A DNA stretch of 39,087 nt from a virus. Within the stretch, counting starts at the first letter, position 1. Each line of letters opens with the position of its first letter. A program made the position numbers and the translations under genes. Below the pieces are notes generated by a model that saw nothing but the letters and a program-made list of their open reading frames with translations, ran no database searches and was not told the DNA's origin. Location of the stretch: the IMG/VR virus record IMGVR_UViG_3300042991_000987, positions 1 to 39,087 of that record; one strand, written 5' to 3'. Below, piece after piece: positions 1-6,725 of this stretch.

Positions 1-1
1 T

Positions 2-118
2 GCATCATTGTGTGACAATCTTGGAATTAATATGGAAGATGTTGCAACAGGTAATATCGAAAAATTACAGTCCAGAAGGGACAGAGGAACATTACATGGA
101 AGTGGAGATAACCGATAA
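2..118 (+). CDS. MazG-like nucleoside triphosphate pyrophosphohydrolase, C-terminal end only
   Basis: Partial gene entering from the left edge; 38 codons in frame 2 end at a TAA at 116-118. The tail reads NIEKLQSRRDRGTLHGSGDNR apart from a few upstream residues. The pattern N-x2-K-L-x2-R-x3-G-T-L-x-G-S-G-D-N-R is the usual C-terminus of MazG-like/phosphoribosyl-ATP-pyrophosphatase-like enzymes, which hydrolyse NTPs or dNTPs to monophosphates. The catalytic helices lie outside the window. It is followed after three bases by dUTPase and then thymidylate synthase, fitting a nucleotide-pool operon. Family assignment rests on the tail motif alone. Confidence 0.75.
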   Translation, partial: ASLCDNLGINMEDVATGNIEKLQSRRDRGTLHGSGDNR

Positions 119-121
119 CAC

Positions 122-619
122 ATGGAAATCAGATTTAAAAAATTAGTACCAGAAGCAAAAACACCTTTTAAAAAAATTGACGTTGATGCTGGCTTTGATT
201 TATTTGCGACATCAATAACAGAAACACCAGATTTCATTCAATATAATACTGGAATTGCAGTTGAAATTCCTGAAGGATATGTGGGACTTGTATTTCCACG
301 TAGTTCGGTCACCAAATATGACCTGATGCTTAAAAATTGTGTTGGAGTTATTGACGCAAGTTATCGTGGTGAAATTATGTGTAGGTTCGCAAGAATACCA
401 AGCACAGAATTTAAGGATTTATTGATGTGGACTGAAGATAAGAAAAAGGAAATAAAAGGTCGCATTGAAATAGTTTGGAATTTGGAAAAACAATACGAAG
501 TTGGTGAACGTGTTGCACAAATAGTGTTCTTAGAATTACCAAAAATAACTTTAGTGGAAACTGAAGAATTATCAGATACTCAAAGAGGGTCTGGTGGCTT
601 TGGTCACACCGGAAAATAA
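122..619 (+). CDS. dut: dUTP diphosphatase (dUTPase)
   Basis: Trimeric-type dUTPase, 165 aa, hydrolysing dUTP to dUMP and pyrophosphate. This keeps uracil out of DNA and supplies dUMP to the thymidylate synthase encoded two genes downstream. All five family motifs are visible in order: DAGFDLFA (about residues 22-29), PRSSVTK (60-66), GVIDASYRGEI (75-85, with the catalytic Asp), ERVAQIVF (near 130) and the C-terminal glycine-rich arm RGSGGFGHTG. An insertion of roughly 20 charged residues (about 100-120) lengthens it beyond the typical 145-150 aa. The ATG lies three bases after the stop of the preceding gene, so the genes are probably co-transcribed. Confidence 0.95.
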   Translation: MEIRFKKLVPEAKTPFKKIDVDAGFDLFATSITETPDFIQYNTGIAVEIPEGYVGLVFPRSSVTKYDLMLKNCVGVIDASYRGEIMCRFARIPSTEFKDLLMWTEDKKKEIKGRIEIVWNLEKQYEVGERVAQIVFLELPKITLVETEELSDTQRGSGGFGHTGK

Positions 620-646
620 ATAACATTTATATTAAAACATTTGATT

Positions 647-850
647 ATGAAGGGTACAACTGGAATCAAATTAAGAAGAGAAAGTGCAAAGAAACTTCTT
701 GAAGCACAACTCAAACGTGGCACGAAACGTGAAAAAATAAACGGTAAGACTACCGACAATTTCATTCCGCTCACTCCTGCGGATATCACACGCATCAATC
801 GTGAACTTGATGCAATAAATAACCCGAAAAAGACAAAGACTATGGTTTAA
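647..850 (+). CDS. Small basic hypothetical protein in the dut-thyA operon
   Basis: 67 aa, Lys/Arg-rich N-terminal half (KLRRESAKKLLEAQLKRGTK) and a helical C-terminal half containing PLTPADITRINREL. No family recognised. I chose the ATG at 647 over an in-frame TTG at 641. The stop codon overlaps the thyA start (TAATG), which supports a real, translationally coupled gene between dut and thyA. Confidence 0.7.
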   Translation: MKGTTGIKLRRESAKKLLEAQLKRGTKREKINGKTTDNFIPLTPADITRINRELDAINNPKKTKTMV

Positions 851-1938
851 TGAAACAGTATCTTGATTTATTGGACACTATTGTTAAAAATGGTCGGGAA
901 AAGGAAAGTGGTAGAGCAAATATGCCGAATACCATTGGTTTGTCACGTGGAACTATTTTAATGGAAAACGTGCAGGAAAACTTTCCACTACTTACGACTA
1001 AGAAAATGTTTCTCAGGGGAATTATTGAAGAACTATTATGGTTCTTGGCAGGTGATACCAACATAAAGAAACTTGTCGATAAGGGCGTTAATATCTGGAA
1101 TGGCGATGCTTATCGCTGGTATTTAAGATATTGTGATAAAATGGAAATTAAAGAAGAGCAAAGATTCTCAATGGAAGAATTCGTTGAAACGATAAAAGCA
1201 GGTCATTTAGATAGGTTCTCAAAAAGTTCAACAGGAATACCTGAACATTTGCTTGGCTCAGTATATCCAATTTACAGATTAGGTGATTTGGGTAAGGTTT
1301 ATGGCTATCAATGGCGTAATCAAAACGGTGTTGACCAAATCAAAGACATTATTGATGAATTGAAAAAGAATCCATATGGTAGATATAAGATACTGGATGG
1401 TTGGAATAAAAAAGACTTTCCAGAAATGGCTTTACCGCCATGTCATTTGCTTTATCAATTCATTGTAAGACCGATGACACGTGAAGAAAGAGTTAAATGG
1501 TATATGAACGAATTCAAACCTTTATTACCTCTTATTTCAAAGGACGTTGAAACAATTTTAAGTAATTGTAACGCTCCAAAATACTATCTCGACCTTAACA
1601 TGTATCAGCGCAGTTGTGATACATTTCTTGGTGTTCCATTTAATCTGGCATCAATGTCATTGTTGCTTATGATTATAGCTAAAACAGTGGGAATGGTTGC
1701 TGGTGACGCATTTTGGATTGGTGGTGACACACATTTATATGTCAATCACATACCAATGGTAAAAGACCAGTTAAGTAGAGAACCACGTAAACTTCCAACG
1801 CTTAAAATCAACAAAGAATTAAATACTTTGGAAGATATTTTAACGTTGAAGTATGAAGATTTTGAATTAACTGGATATGATGACCCACATCCGGCAATCA
1901 AAGCGGAATTATTTACTGGATTTAAGAAATTATCATAA
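850..1938 (+). CDS. thyA: Thymidylate synthase (ThyA type) with two insertions
   Basis: Converts dUMP to dTMP with methylene-tetrahydrofolate. 362 aa against about 264 in E. coli. Visible signatures: FPLLTTKK (45-52), ELLWFLAGDTN (61-71), GDLGKVYGYQWR (145-156), the active-site Cys198 in LPPCHL, QRSCDTFLGVPFN (253-265) with the Asn that favours dUMP over dCMP, and GGDTHLYVNH (291-300). The extra length sits in two places: about 50 residues between NIWNGDAYRWY and GDLGKVYG, where the Lactobacillus enzyme also carries an insert, and about 35 residues between QFIV and YLDLNMYQRS. The usual Arg-Arg pair of the phosphate-binding segment reads GRYK here, so one Arg appears replaced by Tyr. Translationally coupled to the preceding ORF. 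Confidence 0.95.
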   Translation: MKQYLDLLDTIVKNGREKESGRANMPNTIGLSRGTILMENVQENFPLLTTKKMFLRGIIEELLWFLAGDTNIKKLVDKGVNIWNGDAYRWYLRYCDKMEIKEEQRFSMEEFVETIKAGHLDRFSKSSTGIPEHLLGSVYPIYRLGDLGKVYGYQWRNQNGVDQIKDIIDELKKNPYGRYKILDGWNKKDFPEMALPPCHLLYQFIVRPMTREERVKWYMNEFKPLLPLISKDVETILSNCNAPKYYLDLNMYQRSCDTFLGVPFNLASMSLLLMIIAKTVGMVAGDAFWIGGDTHLYVNHIPMVKDQLSREPRKLPTLKINKELNTLEDILTLKYEDFELTGYDDPHPAIKAELFTGFKKLS

Positions 1939-1945
1939 TAATTGG

Positions 1946-2179
1946 ATGGTGATATTATACATAGCAATTGCATTATTGGCAATAAGCGTTTTATTGCTTG
2001 CAATGGCATTGTATTATTTGATAAGAAAAGGCACGTATCTTTCTGAAAAAGAGAAAGAATTTATTACATTTGTGATTGATATATTTGTTGAATATGGAGA
2101 TGATTTAGGTATTCAATCAAAAGATGAACATCAGAAAATCTCTAAAGAACTTGAAAAAATAAAAAATAAACATTTGTAA
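1946..2179 (+). CDS. Small single-pass membrane protein
   Basis: 77 aa. The first ~25 residues (VILYIAIALLAISVLLLAMALYYLI is the hydrophobic stretch, shown without its Met) form one transmembrane helix, followed by a basic RKGT and a charged soluble tail predicted to be helical. The start at 1946, seven bases after the thyA stop, places the helix at the N-terminus; a longer frame opening at 1877 would overlap thyA heavily. No known family. Confidence 0.65.
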   Translation: MVILYIAIALLAISVLLLAMALYYLIRKGTYLSEKEKEFITFVIDIFVEYGDDLGIQSKDEHQKISKELEKIKNKHL

Positions 2180-2181
2180 AG

Positions 2182-2457
2182 ATGACAAAACTTGAACAAA
2201 TTATTGAGTGGTATCCAGATGGGAAATTTCTTTCTGCAGACGGATTTGAAGAAGCACTAATTGGTGTGGTTTACGATAAGATGAAATCAGTTCACCTTCT
2301 CGTTTATTCCAAAACGAAATGCATTGAAATTCTCATCGTAAGAGATAAAATGAATAAGGAAGAAGCTGAAAAATTCTTCGACTTCAATGTAGAAGGCGCA
2401 TACATGGGTGAAAAAACGCCTTTGTATGTACATGATTTGATGTTCTTTGGAGAATAA
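2182..2457 (+). CDS. Hypothetical phage protein, 91 aa
   Basis: Compact alpha/beta-looking protein. Segments EEALIGVVYDKMKSVHLLVYS, KCIEILIVRDKMNKEEAEKF and FNVEGAYMGEKTPLYV resemble small conserved phage proteins I have seen as hypotheticals; no function can be assigned. It starts two bases after the preceding stop and is the last gene before the terminator at 2469. Confidence 0.7.
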   Translation: MTKLEQIIEWYPDGKFLSADGFEEALIGVVYDKMKSVHLLVYSKTKCIEILIVRDKMNKEEAEKFFDFNVEGAYMGEKTPLYVHDLMFFGE

Positions 2458-2468
2458 CAATAAAAATA

Positions 2469-2500
2469 GGGAGGTCGTGAAAACGACCCTTCCCTTTTCT
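2469..2500 (+). terminator. Intrinsic terminator ending the dut-thyA operon
   Basis: GGGAGGTCGT, loop GAAA, ACGACCCTTCCC: a 10-bp GC-rich stem with one bulge, followed by TTTTCT. It lies 11 bases after the stop of the last plus-strand gene. Confidence 0.8.
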
Positions 2501-2526
2501 TATTGTTAAGTGGACTTAGTTTCTAA

Positions 2527-2664
2527 TTAAAGAACCAAAATCGTCATTGCTTCATTTGAAGCTGCGATTACTGCCAAAGCTGCTGCAATTGCTGCTGCAT
2601 CTGCAAGACCTGTTTCATTTACGCCTGTTCTAAGGAACAACCTAAGAGTTTTCTGTGTTAACAT
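2527..2664 (-). CDS. 45-aa Ala-rich hydrophobic small protein
   Basis: A short gene below usual ORF cut-offs. The N-terminus is basic (MLTQKTLRLFLRTG), followed by ETGLADAAAIAAALAVIAAS and a hydrophobic end (MTILVL). It has its own late-type box (AGTATTTAT at 2699-2707) about 34 bases upstream, and the stretch is otherwise a gene-free gap. Function unknown; a small virion-associated or membrane-active peptide is possible. It is the last gene of the leftward late block. Confidence 0.55.
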   Translation of the reverse strand: MLTQKTLRLFLRTGVNETGLADAAAIAAALAVIAASNEAMTILVL

Positions 2665-2698
2665 AGCTTTATTGTTTTTACATTAATATTATTTTAAT

Positions 2699-2707
2699 AT
2701 AAATACT
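2699..2707 (-). promoter_or_regulatory. Late-type promoter box
   Basis: AGTATTTAT followed by ATTAAAA on the minus strand, upstream of the 45-aa gene. Same box as at more than 20 other virion-gene starts in the window. Confidence 0.6.
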
Positions 2708-2739
2708 CTGGACAACTTGAATGTTACAATTAAATTTAA

Positions 2740-3291
2740 TTAATTTCCCTTCGTTTCACTCAAGAAGGGTACAACATCCTCTTTCACAGGAACTCCAATA
2801 ATAAGCTTCCAATACGGTTTAAATCCACCAATTGTTTTTTTGGTTTCATCTGTTACATTATTGGCACTTTCAACTTCATAATATCTGTTTTTTTGTCCAC
2901 TCATGTTGTATTCAACAATATCGCCACGGTCAATTTCAACCTGTTTTTCTTCCAATTCTTTAAGATATATACCAAACCTAATATTGCCAGCATCGTCACG
3001 AGCAATACCACCCGGATTTCCACCATAATTTTCCTGCTTACCATCTTCGACAGTAACCATTACCCTAAGTCTGACAGGTGCGAAGAATTTTTTATCCTTA
3101 GATTTAGTTTGTCCATATAATGCATGCGATTTCGTTTCAAGTATATTTATCTTATGTAAGACAACTTCCTGTGCATTGTCAGTATCAAGATAATTTCTAC
3201 CATACATTACATCCAAATCAAAAGAATTGTCTGTCATAAACATGCCCATTCTTTGATTTTCAAGGTCAATTATTTGTTTTTTCTTTTTCAT
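2740..3291 (-). CDS. Putative neck / head-completion protein (possibly gp14-like)
   Basis: 183 aa, no hydrophobic segments. Central part FAPVRLRVMVTVEDGKQENYG and GDIVEYNMSGQKNRYYEVES look like beta-rich phage connector domains; GDIVEYN...RYYEV resembles the C-terminal part of T4 gp14-type neck proteins, but the similarity I can see by eye is weak. The gene follows a gp13-like neck gene and a tagged kinase in the same leftward operon, overlapping the kinase stop by one base. This parallels the T4 13-14 pair. Otherwise a virion protein of unknown role. Confidence 0.45.
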   Translation of the reverse strand: MKKKKQIIDLENQRMGMFMTDNSFDLDVMYGRNYLDTDNAQEVVLHKINILETKSHALYGQTKSKDKKFFAPVRLRVMVTVEDGKQENYGGNPGGIARDDAGNIRFGIYLKELEEKQVEIDRGDIVEYNMSGQKNRYYEVESANNVTDETKKTIGGFKPYWKLIIGVPVKEDVVPFLSETKGN

Positions 3292-4127
3292 TAATCAATT
3301 ATTTTAAAACCATCAAGTTCAATAGAATTCATATCATCAACAAAACTTCTATGCTGTTTGTCAATTGCCCAATCAGGTACATTTGATCTGTCAACACCAG
3401 CCTCAATATCTTTTTTAACTCTTTGTTTCGCAACTTCTGGATCAACACTAAATACTTTAGCAAAACCATCAAACGGTTTGTCAACATGAACCTTCATGTA
3501 ATCCATTAATGATTTTCTATCTCTGGATTTAATGTTGGTTGCATCAAAAATTACATTTTTACCAGCATTCAATGCATCAGCGACTCTCTTATGCGCTATT
3601 TCAAACACTAATGCGTTTTTTGATTGATCTGAGACACTTCCGGTTAACTCCCTACGAATGTCATCAGGTGAAATAATAACTGTGTTAGAATTAATCTGTG
3701 ACTTAATCCACGTGGATTTACCACTACCTGAAATACCAATAGGAAGAATTAACTTTGGTTTATTTTTAATTTCCTCATTTACTATCTCATTTGGTGGAAA
3801 CTTATCTTCATGTTGAATTCTCCAGTTAAACAATTTCTGAATACCTTTACTATTTACAACACCTATTTTTTCATCAACACTAATATTTCTTTTAATTAAA
3901 TCTTTTGCCACATCTAAAGTAAATTTTAATACTTTAGGGTCGCTGTATTTAACTTGATAATGACATTCTCCAAATAATTTATTATCACCACCGCTTAATT
4001 GCGTAATAAAACACTTTCCACCGTGACCAATTCTAAATATTGCCCATGAATTATCTTCGGGTGGCTGAAAATCAGGATTAACCCTCTCCATCATTTCAAA
4101 AAGTCGTTGTCTATTATCTTTTTTCAT
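3291..4127 (-). CDS. Tagged P-loop kinase (polynucleotide-kinase-like)
   Basis: 278 aa from the ATG at 4127; an in-frame TTG at 4139 is less likely because 4127 gives the tag at the N-terminus and sits one base after the gp13-like stop. Residues 1-20 (MKKDNRQRLFEMMERVNPDF) are the shared N-terminal tag. The C-terminal ~150 residues are a P-loop kinase domain: Walker A GISGSGKST (131-139), SPDDIRRE (153-160) and FDATNIKSRDR (194-204). This order is that of the T4 PseT kinase domain and related AAA_33 kinases, which phosphorylate 5'-OH ends of nucleic acids. Residues 25-115 form an uncharacterised middle domain. Its place between neck genes, with late transcription, suggests a virion-carried enzyme. 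Confidence 0.8.
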   Translation of the reverse strand: MKKDNRQRLFEMMERVNPDFQPPEDNSWAIFRIGHGGKCFITQLSGGDNKLFGECHYQVKYSDPKVLKFTLDVAKDLIKRNISVDEKIGVVNSKGIQKLFNWRIQHEDKFPPNEIVNEEIKNKPKLILPIGISGSGKSTWIKSQINSNTVIISPDDIRRELTGSVSDQSKNALVFEIAHKRVADALNAGKNVIFDATNIKSRDRKSLMDYMKVHVDKPFDGFAKVFSVDPEVAKQRVKKDIEAGVDRSNVPDWAIDKQHRSFVDDMNSIELDGFKIID

Positions 4128-4128
4128 A

Positions 4129-5247
4129 TTAAATTGCAATTATTGGATACATAGGTGGTTGATAACCACGTTCTTTATTAACATTTTCAGCAATTTCAGC
4201 ACGAACTTTTGTCATATTTTCCTGACTTAACTTATCTAACTGATCAAGAATTAACTTTTCAGTATCATCCTTTAATTTAGTACCTTCTTCAAGTAAATGA
4301 CGGTAATCCATTGTTAATTGCTTTTCAGTAACACCAAGTTCACCGCTATAAAAACCACGAATACCACCAATAACCATTTTAACCTTGGCAATAAGTAAAT
4401 TACGAATTTGTTGATGTGCAACGTCATTCATTTTACCCCATTCCAATACTCTGGTTGGTGCATCTGACGGTAATCTAACAACATCAGAATTTTCTTCCAA
4501 GCATTTATCCCTACCCATATCATTAGCATCGTAATACCAATACCAAACTTTTCTACCAGCATAATGTTTTCCCCATGAATTTGCAATCTCATCACGACCA
4601 CCGGGTACTGGATAAAGATGTAAAAGTTTCTCACCCGTTGCCAATCCGGTTATACGATATGTTAATATCGATTGTAAAACCCTTTGTTTCATTCTTCTAT
4701 CTTGTGCAGAAAGCAATGTTGAAAATGTTGGCTGAACATACATTGCAGGACGACCAAGATATGACCATCCCATCATTCCGGGAGACCATGCGTTCAACGC
4801 AAATGGATCAACTAACCCACCATCAATTTCAGGTGGTGTTTCCCATAATACTTCATTAACTTCTCTCCCCGCAGGTATGATATAATGTTGTGTGTTTGCC
4901 GATGTAATAATAAAATCACGTTTTAATTCCCAACCAGTTGCTGCTGGAGCATTTGTTCCCAAACCAACCTGTCTTGAATATGCATATGTAAACGATTCCA
5001 TATATGAATTGGATTTGGTTGTATATGCAGCAAGAAAATCACTATTTTCTTTACTTAAACCCTCTAATCCAATCCACTGCTGAGTTATTAACCAGTTATT
5101 TAAAAGTGATGAATAATCTTCAACAACCATTTCAAGATAAGAATCCATCATCTCATCCTTAATTTCAAATGGTCTTAATGGATACCCCAATTCATGTTTT
5201 ACATGAAGAAATAGTTTATTTTTATCGACAGTTGTAATTAACGCCAT
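4129..5247 (-). CDS. Neck protein, T4 gp13-like
   Basis: 372 aa (T4 gp13 is about 309). In T4, gp13 with gp14 completes the filled head and forms the tail docking site. The N-terminal pattern LGYPLRPFEIKDEMMDSYLEMVVEDYSSLL matches the start of gp13-type proteins (LGxPxxxxEL.D.....C...AL), and the C-terminal part has RNLLIAKVKMVIGGIRG and a long helical segment. The middle is aromatic-rich (KVWYWYYDAND). It is the second gene of the leftward neck operon, 13 bases after a tagged protein and one base before the kinase. Confidence 0.7.
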   Translation of the reverse strand: MALITTVDKNKLFLHVKHELGYPLRPFEIKDEMMDSYLEMVVEDYSSLLNNWLITQQWIGLEGLSKENSDFLAAYTTKSNSYMESFTYAYSRQVGLGTNAPAATGWELKRDFIITSANTQHYIIPAGREVNEVLWETPPEIDGGLVDPFALNAWSPGMMGWSYLGRPAMYVQPTFSTLLSAQDRRMKQRVLQSILTYRITGLATGEKLLHLYPVPGGRDEIANSWGKHYAGRKVWYWYYDANDMGRDKCLEENSDVVRLPSDAPTRVLEWGKMNDVAHQQIRNLLIAKVKMVIGGIRGFYSGELGVTEKQLTMDYRHLLEEGTKLKDDTEKLILDQLDKLSQENMTKVRAEIAENVNKERGYQPPMYPIIAI

Positions 5248-5260
5248 GATATTTTATTTA

Positions 5261-5941
5261 TTAACCTCTACTTAGTGCTTTTTCACCAAAATATACATAT
5301 TTGAATTCATTTGGTTGTAGCAAATAACCACCTGCTGCAAGTTCGTATATTCTACTAACAATTAATTTTCTTGTTGGAAATGCTTCAGCCGATGTATCTC
5401 TTTGTGGTGGAAAGAATTGTTTAATTTCTTCGAAATCAGTTACTTTATAATTTGCAGGGTCTTTCAATCCTTCAAGTCCAGCATTAATATCATAAACAGC
5501 ATATGTTGATTTACCAAAACCTAATGGCAATATTGTGAAATAATCACCTTCAGGACCGGATTCAACAAATTTATACCTCTCATTTTTTACCAGTGAAGTA
5601 TTTCTTTCTGCTGGTGTCCAATTAGGATCAAGTTTTTTCATTTTATCAGCATATGACTGACCGTAATTGAATGAATACCAACTACTTTTGAAAATAATTG
5701 AATGATTGAAATCTCTACTGAACATTGGATTGTCAGGAGTTCCCCCACCACCCATAGTTTTATTAATTTTTACTGGTGCACAATAATATACTCTTGCTGC
5801 ACTACCTGCTTGTGGATCAGTCTCAAGCAAATCAAAGAAACCTTGAACACTTATTGGCTGTTTTGCTTCATTAAAATAACTTTCGTTTATTTCTTTAGAA
5901 ACCATTTCTAAAAAGTCTGATTTTGTGAGTTTTGTTTTCAT
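5261..5941 (-). CDS. Tagged virion protein candidate, 226 aa
   Basis: No known domain. I chose the ATG at 5941 rather than the upstream 6028 because the late promoter box (5959-5967) lies inside the longer version, 17 bases before this ATG. The N-terminus MKTKLTKSDFLEMVSKEINE is a divergent form of the shared tag and ends in Ile-Asn-Glu before Ser; a second candidate site YFNE before Ala follows five residues later. The rest is soluble and aromatic-rich (YSFNYGQSYADKM, YFTILPLGFGKSTYAVYD). It heads the operon that continues into the neck genes. Confidence 0.7.
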   Translation of the reverse strand: MKTKLTKSDFLEMVSKEINESYFNEAKQPISVQGFFDLLETDPQAGSAARVYYCAPVKINKTMGGGGTPDNPMFSRDFNHSIIFKSSWYSFNYGQSYADKMKKLDPNWTPAERNTSLVKNERYKFVESGPEGDYFTILPLGFGKSTYAVYDINAGLEGLKDPANYKVTDFEEIKQFFPPQRDTSAEAFPTRKLIVSRIYELAAGGYLLQPNEFKYVYFGEKALSRG

Positions 5942-5958
5942 AATTATAATACTTTTAC

Positions 5959-5967
5959 ATAAATACT
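5959..5967 (-). promoter_or_regulatory. Late-type promoter box for the neck operon
   Basis: Minus-strand AGTATTTAT followed by GTAAAA, 17 bases before the ATG at 5941. It fixes the start of that gene. Confidence 0.7.
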
Positions 5968-5987
5968 TAAATGTTTTTTTAAAAAGA

Positions 5988-6018
5988 TTGACTGTCTTAT
6001 ATTTTTGATATATATTTG
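5988..6018 (+). promoter_or_regulatory. Bacteroidota-type promoter for the helicase operon
   Basis: TTG at 5988-5990, 20-base spacer, TATATTTG at 6011-6018, an exact TAnnTTTG -7 element. The ATG at 6040 follows 21 bases later. It points away from the late box at 5959, so two promoter types diverge here. Confidence 0.75.
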
Positions 6019-6039
6019 TGAAAATCAATATAGACGATT

Positions 6040-6510
6040 ATGTATAACATTGAATATGAGGTTAAATTAAATGATTATGGTAGACCATATGTTAAAATAC
6101 CAAACGATTACATCGATCAACCCGAAGATAAATTCTTTGGTATTGAAATAACAAGATATGTTTTAAACGATGTGTTTTCACGCAGAAGCGATCAAATGGA
6201 CGAAAAAACTATTGAAAATTTGAAAATATGTATAGGAATTCTCAATCAACTTGGAGATGAAGTTGCATTGATATTATTAGATGGAATGAAAACGTCCGGT
6301 GAATTTGATTTGGCTATGCAAAAAAATTTTTACATTCAGGCACAATCATTAAAAGAGTTGGATGAGACTAATTTTACCGACTATATGTATTATAACAATA
6401 AGTTATATAAAAGAAAAGAGGGTTTGAGAGCATTAATTACTGATGAAAATCAGTTATATGAGTTAAAAAAAGACGAAGAAAATAATTTAAACTGGACGGA
6501 AGTAAAATGA
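6040..6510 (+). CDS. Hypothetical protein, 156 aa
   Basis: Soluble, acidic, probably mixed alpha/beta; N-terminus MYNIEYEVKLNDYGRPYVKI, C-terminal charged tail. No domain recognised. First gene of the operon driven by the host-type promoter at 5988. Its stop overlaps the start of the next reading frame (ATGA), indicating coupling. Confidence 0.65.
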   Translation: MYNIEYEVKLNDYGRPYVKIPNDYIDQPEDKFFGIEITRYVLNDVFSRRSDQMDEKTIENLKICIGILNQLGDEVALILLDGMKTSGEFDLAMQKNFYIQAQSLKELDETNFTDYMYYNNKLYKRKEGLRALITDENQLYELKKDEENNLNWTEVK

Positions 6511-6715
6511 ACTGTATTGGTTGTGGCGAATGTTGTAAAAAAACATTGGCTTTTGCAATTAAAAAACAATCACGAAAAATCATTATTTTGAAGGCTTAAT
6601 TGTATTTAATGATTTTATCTGGACTGACGAGTGCCCATATTTTGAAAATAATAAATGTAAAATTCAAAATGATAAGCCACATAGATGTAAAGAATATTTT
6701 TGTGAAAAACAATAA
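6507..6715 (+). pseudogene. YkgJ-like Cys-rich protein, frameshifted
   Basis: Frame one (6507-6599) encodes 30 aa starting MNCIGCGECCKK. After a run of A residues the homologous continuation is found in the -1 frame to 6715: DFIWTDECPYFENNKCKIQ then KPHRCKEYFCEKQ. Together they give the CxxCGxCC ... C ... C ... P-x2-C-x3-x-C layout of the YkgJ/zinc-iron-chelating family. The break falls near two short A-runs (6561-6566 and 6583-6587). Either the gene is truly broken, or one base is missing in the assembly, or a -1 slip is used. Confidence 0.6.
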
Positions 6716-6725
6716 AATTTAATAA

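Noticed and set aside
6555-6595. Programmed -1 frameshift on A-runs in the YkgJ-like gene
   Set aside because: The AAAAAAC run is not in the X-XXY-YYZ phase of a slippery site and no downstream stem or pseudoknot is evident; an indel is simpler, though not excluded.
6695-6702. TATTTTTG as a -7 promoter element before the helicase
   Set aside because: No TTTG or TTG occurs at the required distance upstream, and the genes are tightly spaced as an operon.
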